NCBI GenBank assembly: GCA_023416275.1
Contig: JAEZIB010000029.1
Span: forward strand, 24,622-88,621
Reading direction: 5' to 3'
Source: Bacillota bacterium
GTDB lineage: Bacteria; Bacillota; Clostridia; Acetivibrionales; DSM-1351
DNA: 64,000 nt
Every line of letters starts with the position of its first letter. Within the stretch, counting starts at the first letter, position 1. Positions 62,616 to 64,000 of this stretch are shown piece by piece. The position numbers and the translations under genes are program-made. The notes under the pieces were generated by a model. It was not told where the DNA came from. It made no database searches and saw only the letters and a list, made by a program, of their open reading frames with translations.

Positions 62616-64000
62616 ATGGATGAGAAAAATATTCTCCAAGCTTTTAACTGGATTCCTTCTTTTGGCAGTATTAATGTCTGGAATAACTCAAATGTCGCTA
62701 GCTCTAGCTGAGACTGATGATACAATTGTACTTAGAATTGCCAATTGGGAGGAATACATTGATCAGGGAGACTGGGGCGAGGACGAAGAGTTAGATCTTG
62801 ATAGCGGAAAGATTACCAGTGAGAATGGGCTGGTATCAGACTTTGAGGAATGGTATTTTAATACCTATGGCAAGCATGTGAAAGTGGAATACTCTACATT
62901 CGGTACTAATGAGGATTTGTACAGCAAGCTTATTCTTGGCGAAACCTATGATATAGTATGTCCTTCAGAATATATGTTTTCAAAGCTTTTGAAGGAGGAT
63001 TTGCTTGAACCCCTGTCAAAGGACTTTTTTGATAGCTCAAATGAGTACAATTATTATACAAAGGGAGTCGCTCCTTTTATTAAAAAAATCTTTGATAGGA
63101 ACATGATTGACGACAAGCCTTGGAGTGCTTATGCATCATGCTATATGTGGGGAACTATGGGAATAGTTTATAATCCAGATAAGGTAAGCGAGGAGGACGT
63201 ATCTAGCTGGGACATTCTCGTAAATCCGAAGTATGCTAAAAGAGTCACTATAAAGGACAGTGTAAGAGAATCCTATTTTCCTGCAATGGCTATTTTGAAC
63301 AGTGACTTGCTGCTCACTAAGGAATTCAGAGAGAGTAAGGATTACTCTGAGAACCTGGAAAAGGCTATGAATGACACCAGCCCAGAGGCCATTGAGAAGG
63401 TGGAGGATTTACTTCAGAGAATAAGGCAGAATGTATATTCTTTTGAGACAGACAGCGGTAAATCTGACATGATTACCGGGAAAATAGTTGCAAACCTTCA
63501 ATGGTCTGGAGATGGAGCCTATGCAATGGAGCAGGCAGAAGAAGATGGTTATTACCTGAATTACTCTGTTCCAAAAGAGTGTACTAATGTTTGGATGGAT
63601 GGCTGGATAATGCTAAAGTCAGGGATTAATGGAAATAACGAGAGGAAAAAGGCAGCAGAGGCATTTATTAATTTTATATCAAGGCCAGACAATGCCATAA
63701 GAAATATGAACTATATCGGCTATACCTCAAGTATTTCAGGAGGAAACGACCCTTTGATTTACGAATATGTCAAATGGAAGTTTGAGGCAAACGAAGATGC
63801 TGATGCAGTAGAATATCCAATGGGCTACTTCTTCAGTGGGGATAATGCTGATAAGAAGTATATCCTCAAAACTACTGAGGACAATGCAAAACGCTTGCTT
63901 TTCGTCCAATATCCTCCTAAAGAGATTATTGACAGAAGTGCGGTAATGGGCTATATGCCCGACAATGTAAGTAAACAGCTGAACCAGATGTGGATAAATG
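62596..64000 (+). CDS. potD: Spermidine/putrescine substrate-binding protein (3' cut by window edge)
   Basis: Open frame from ATG 62596 to the window end, at least 468 residues. Signal peptide near residues 9-40 (LLTGFLLLAVLMSG, end near ALA). Then PotD-type binding domain: RIANWEEYID, LILGETYDIVCPSEYM, WGTMGIVYNPDKV, GWIMLKSG. It begins inside potC. Overall longer than classic PotD. Confidence 0.88.
   Translation, partial: MAQMKFKWMRKIFSKLLTGFLLLAVLMSGITQMSLALAETDDTIVLRIANWEEYIDQGDWGEDEELDLDSGKITSENGLVSDFEEWYFNTYGKHVKVEYSTFGTNEDLYSKLILGETYDIVCPSEYMFSKLLKEDLLEPLSKDFFDSSNEYNYYTKGVAPFIKKIFDRNMIDDKPWSAYASCYMWGTMGIVYNPDKVSEEDVSSWDILVNPKYAKRVTIKDSVRESYFPAMAILNSDLLLTKEFRESKDYSENLEKAMNDTSPEAIEKVEDLLQRIRQNVYSFETDSGKSDMITGKIVANLQWSGDGAYAMEQAEEDGYYLNYSVPKECTNVWMDGWIMLKSGINGNNERKKAAEAFINFISRPDNAIRNMNYIGYTSSISGGNDPLIYEYVKWKFEANEDADAVEYPMGYFFSGDNADKKYILKTTEDNAKRLLFVQYPPKEIIDRSAVMGYMPDNVSKQLNQMWIN

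Overview
The window looks like a low-GC anaerobic Firmicute of the class Clostridia, perhaps close to Ruminiclostridium or a cellulolytic Clostridium. The reasons are the AT-rich composition, strong GGAGG ribosome sites, spermidine-type and TrpXYZ-type ABC transporters, and a secreted CBM9-type esterase beside a LacI regulator. Genus is inferred, not shown. No rRNA, tRNA or CRISPR array was seen.

Layout. (1) 1-3600 is a worn accessory flank: the tail of a large serine recombinase, a flavin-oxidase-like gene, a regulator split by a frameshift in an A9 tract, decayed fragments and interspersed repeats. (2) 3658-19931 is a first carrier-protein biosynthetic cluster. It holds a three-gene ABC-2 transporter, an anchored 5'-nucleotidase-like protein, two acyl carrier proteins, an atypical acyl-AMP ligase, a DUF3343 protein with a class-V cysteine-desulfurase-like enzyme, a nucleotidyltransferase-like protein, a two-subunit fumarase/tartrate-dehydratase-type hydro-lyase, a thymidylate-kinase-like protein, a YrdC/Sua5 protein, an alpha/beta hydrolase and two BtrH-like papain-fold proteins, one of which has lost its cysteine. 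(3) 20618-27125 is ordinary accessory content: an SseB-like protein, a toroid-fold protein, a flavodoxin, a LacI regulator and a CBM9-FIVAR-esterase. (4) 27871-37760 is a glycan assembly cluster: flippase, five glycosyltransferases, a UbiA-type prenyltransferase, an epimerase and an EEP phosphatase. (5) 38398-56314 is the most unusual region. A strong promoter precedes a tightly overlapping operon that mixes bacterial microcompartment shell genes (two canonical BMC-H, one divergent BMC-H, one EutN/CcmL pentamer) with a GriI/GriH-type pair for 3-amino-4-hydroxybenzoate-like aromatics, an adenylating ligase, an acyl-CoA-dehydrogenase homologue, a TrpB-like enzyme with a C-terminal extension, UbiD and UbiX, a DgcN/DgcA-like pair, an acyl carrier protein, two ABC exporters, a third BtrH-like protein and a YbaK-type deacylase. 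(6) 56362-64000 holds a TrpXYZ-type ABC system and a potABCD operon cut by the window end.

Working model (inference). Region 5 makes an aromatic amino acid or aminophenol-type building block inside or on a small protein shell, where reactive aldehyde or amine intermediates could be held. The block is loaded on a carrier protein, joined by BtrH-like transferases and exported by the ABC pair. Region 2 supplies a related carrier-bound branch, possibly with sulfur chemistry. A shell-bearing natural-product cluster of this composition matches none of the catabolic microcompartment types I know (ethanolamine, propanediol, glycyl-radical, fucose/rhamnose), since none of their signature enzymes is present.
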